From: Firmicutes bacterium UBA7709
GTDB lineage: Bacteria > Bacillota_A > Clostridia > Peptostreptococcales > Anaerovoracaceae
NCBI GenBank assembly: GCA_002482405.1
Contig: DLFX01000048.1
Location: 1-6,168, forward strand
Reading direction: 5' to 3'
Length of the DNA stretch: 6,168 nucleotides
Shown: one piece after another, positions 4,785-6,168 of the stretch
Position numbering within the stretch: position 1 is the stretch's first letter
Layout of the letters: the number at the start of each line of letters is the position of its first letter
Position numbers and translations under genes: made by a program
Notes under the pieces: generated by a model
The model's input: only the letters and a program-made list of their open reading frames with translations
Database searches by the model: none
Told to the model about the DNA's origin: nothing

Positions 4785-5631
4785 TCAGCCCGAGCCGTTG
4801 CATAAGATGCGGAAGCTCAGCTTCAAAATGAACGCCGAACCTCCTGTCTGTTCCGGCTTTCTTCGTGCGCGCGATGCTGGCCGCAGTAAAGTCCACAGCA
4901 TTTCTGACAGCATCAGGCAACTCACAGCCATTTAAGAGAGAGCCCACCAGCACGCTACCAAACACATCTCCAGTGCCAGGGTAATACCCTTCGACCAGCT
5001 CTGAGAAAGCATATTCGATTTTCCCCGATACGGCTTCATAGCTTGCGGCGCCGATTGCCTTATCATTGAAGTGGGTTCCAGTAATTATAATTTGCTTCGG
5101 CCCCAATGCAGCAAGCCGCTTCAATAGGTCCTCGATATAATGCTGCGTATAGGGGCCTTCTTGATAGGGTTCTCCTAAAAGGAGCGTCGCTTCCGTTATA
5201 TTCGGCATGATGATATCGGCTTTTTGACAAAGCTTTTTCATGGCTTGTGGGAAGGTATCCGGAAAGCTCTTATATAGCAGGCCATTATCTGCCATAACGG
5301 GATCGACAATAACGAGTTGCCCTTGCGTTGCAAACAGGTCAAACATCTTCAACACAGTGTCCAGTTGTTCGATAGAACCCAAAAATCCCGTATAAACCGC
5401 ATCAAATTCTAAATGGAGTGACCGCCAATGGTTCATGATGGCAATCATATCATCCGACAGGTCCCGGTAGGTATATCCTGCAATACCGCCCGTGTGCGTG
5501 GAAAGCAAGGCAGTTGGGATTACACTGACTTCGACCCCGGCCGCAGAGATGATGGGGAGCGCAACTGTTAAGGAACACCTTCCAAAGCAGGATATATCAT
5601 GAATTGCTGCAATTCGCTTTTGCTGGAGCAT
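4780..5631 (-). CDS. pdxY: Pyridoxal/pyridoxamine kinase (ribokinase-fold, PdxY-like)
   Basis: Cytoplasmic ATP-dependent kinase of 283 aa that phosphorylates the 5'-hydroxyl of pyridoxal, pyridoxamine or pyridoxine in the vitamin B6 salvage route to pyridoxal phosphate. The N-terminus RIAAIHDISCFGRCSLTVAL matches the family, as do PTALLSTHTGG (39-49), the YTGFLGS substrate-side loop (80-86), DPVMADNG (110-117) and PNITEA (143-148). The nucleotide/anion-hole motif PGTGDVFGS (218-226) holds the catalytic base Asp222. Length agrees with PdxY and with clostridial pyridoxamine kinases; which vitamer is preferred cannot be told from sequence. ATG at 5631 follows GAGGT with a 10-nt spacer. It lies 84 bp downstream of the radical SAM gene without a terminator, so the two may share a transcript. 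I see no functional tie to the CGGC and xdh genes; the neighbouring cysteine desulfidase family does not use pyridoxal phosphate. Confidence 0.9.
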   Translation of the reverse strand: MLQQKRIAAIHDISCFGRCSLTVALPIISAAGVEVSVIPTALLSTHTGGIAGYTYRDLSDDMIAIMNHWRSLHLEFDAVYTGFLGSIEQLDTVLKMFDLFATQGQLVIVDPVMADNGLLYKSFPDTFPQAMKKLCQKADIIMPNITEATLLLGEPYQEGPYTQHYIEDLLKRLAALGPKQIIITGTHFNDKAIGAASYEAVSGKIEYAFSELVEGYYPGTGDVFGSVLVGSLLNGCELPDAVRNAVDFTAASIARTKKAGTDRRFGVHFEAELPHLMQRLGLI

Positions 5632-5715
5632 AGTTCTTTTTACCTCGAATATTTAGGAGAGTATTTTTCCGAGTGACAATATACCCAGATTCAGTCGATA
5701 TAGCGCCGGTTTTTA

Positions 5716-6168
5716 CTATTTTTGCATATTCTTTCGATAGAACCGCTTGCCCTCATATTCGAACTCAAGCAGCTCGCCCTTTTTCACCAGCTCGGTTACA
5801 ATCTTTTTATCAGCCTTTCTTTTTCTCAACAACTCGTCAATAATATCTTCTCTGACCGGATGTACCGATGCAATGCTTAACAGATCCTCCGCGACAGATT
5901 CGGTGAAGAAAAAACCCTCTTCTTTTTCATCTCCGGTGATACATTCGACGTCTGTTCCGGATATGTTGCGAATGATTCGGGCGGCGTTGGAAAGGCTGAC
6001 ACTCGAAGCCCTCTTTACACTACTTTCAGCCGGGGGACGGGTGGGAACCAAAAGGTATGCCTTGATGGGAGCTATCAACGATAACTGCTCCGCAATTTTT
6101 TCGATACATGAGTCATGGCTGTTTACGCCCTCCACAAGCATCGTCTCGGTGACCAGCGTACCCTTAAA
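5716..6168 (-). CDS. Radical SAM protein, C-terminal part (partial)
   Basis: The last 150 residues of a protein whose start lies beyond the right edge. The visible part begins FKGTLVTETMLVEGVNSHDS, the final strand and loop of a radical SAM barrel as seen in the Fe-S oxidoreductase group COG0731. It continues with IAPIKAYLLVPTRPPAES (about residues 33-50), where the TPTRPPAE-like motif is typical of that group. The last 60 residues, from about 90, look like a small winged-helix domain (HPVREDIIDEL, KKIVTELVKKGELLEFEYEG). The CxxxCxxC cluster motif would be in the missing N-terminal part, so catalytic activity cannot be judged. No reaction is known to me for this subgroup. TAG ends the gene at 5716. 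The pyridoxal kinase follows after 84 bp, and no terminator is visible between them. Confidence 0.75.
   Translation of the reverse strand, partial: FKGTLVTETMLVEGVNSHDSCIEKIAEQLSLIAPIKAYLLVPTRPPAESSVKRASSVSLSNAARIIRNISGTDVECITGDEKEEGFFFTESVAEDLLSIASVHPVREDIIDELLRKRKADKKIVTELVKKGELLEFEYEGKRFYRKNMQK

Noticed and set aside
5650..5679. Possible promoter before the pyridoxal kinase (TTGTCA, 18-nt spacer, TAAATA)
   Set aside because: The expected start, near 5643, would fall inside the GAGGT ribosome site at 5642-5646, so the transcript could not be translated well. The spacing is also not ideal.
1..6168. CRISPR array, tRNA, rRNA, insertion sequence or phage attachment site
   Set aside because: I found no regularly spaced repeats, no tRNA-like cloverleaf, no transposase motifs with terminal inverted repeats, and no integrase gene.

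Overview
The window reads as a piece of chromosome from a strictly anaerobic, Clostridia-type Firmicute. The reasons are medium G+C, strong Shine-Dalgarno sites, a fused selenium-dependent-type xanthine dehydrogenase, an oxygen-sensitive Fe-S cysteine desulfidase family protein, CGGC-domain and DUF134 proteins, and a radical SAM protein. This placement is inference from gene content; no rRNA or species marker is present. Every gene I can support lies on the minus strand, so transcription runs from right to left.

Right part (6168 to 4680): the C-terminal end of a radical SAM protein runs off the right edge. It is followed by a complete pyridoxal/pyridoxamine kinase. A short, apparently orphaned coding fragment follows the kinase stop. 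Next comes a promoter (P2) leading into a CGGC-domain gene that has lost its N-terminal half.

Middle part (4400 to 2184): a DUF134 putative DNA-binding regulator with an unusual Cys-rich tail has its own -10 region set in a perfect dyad. It is followed by a YhaM/CyuA-type L-cysteine desulfidase family protein. After that come a decayed coding fragment split over two frames and a strong intrinsic terminator that closes this unit.

Left part (2141 to 1): a near-consensus promoter (P1) carrying a dyad opens a new unit with a leader of about 240 nt, then an intact CGGC-domain protein. About 190 bp further on is a molybdenum hydroxylase with fused [2Fe-2S] and molybdopterin domains, cut by the left edge.

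The most interesting signal is that P1 and P2, about 2.5 kb apart, share most of their promoter and spacer sequence, including a 13-bp dyad of the form GCYCATAAYKRGC. Each precedes a CGGC-family gene, one intact and one broken. This suggests a shared operator and a small regulon, with the neighbouring DUF134 protein as an untested candidate regulator. Cysteine desulfuration (a sulfide source), Cys-rich putative metal-binding proteins and a probable Se/Mo enzyme make a sulfur/selenium/metal theme plausible, but that link is inference.
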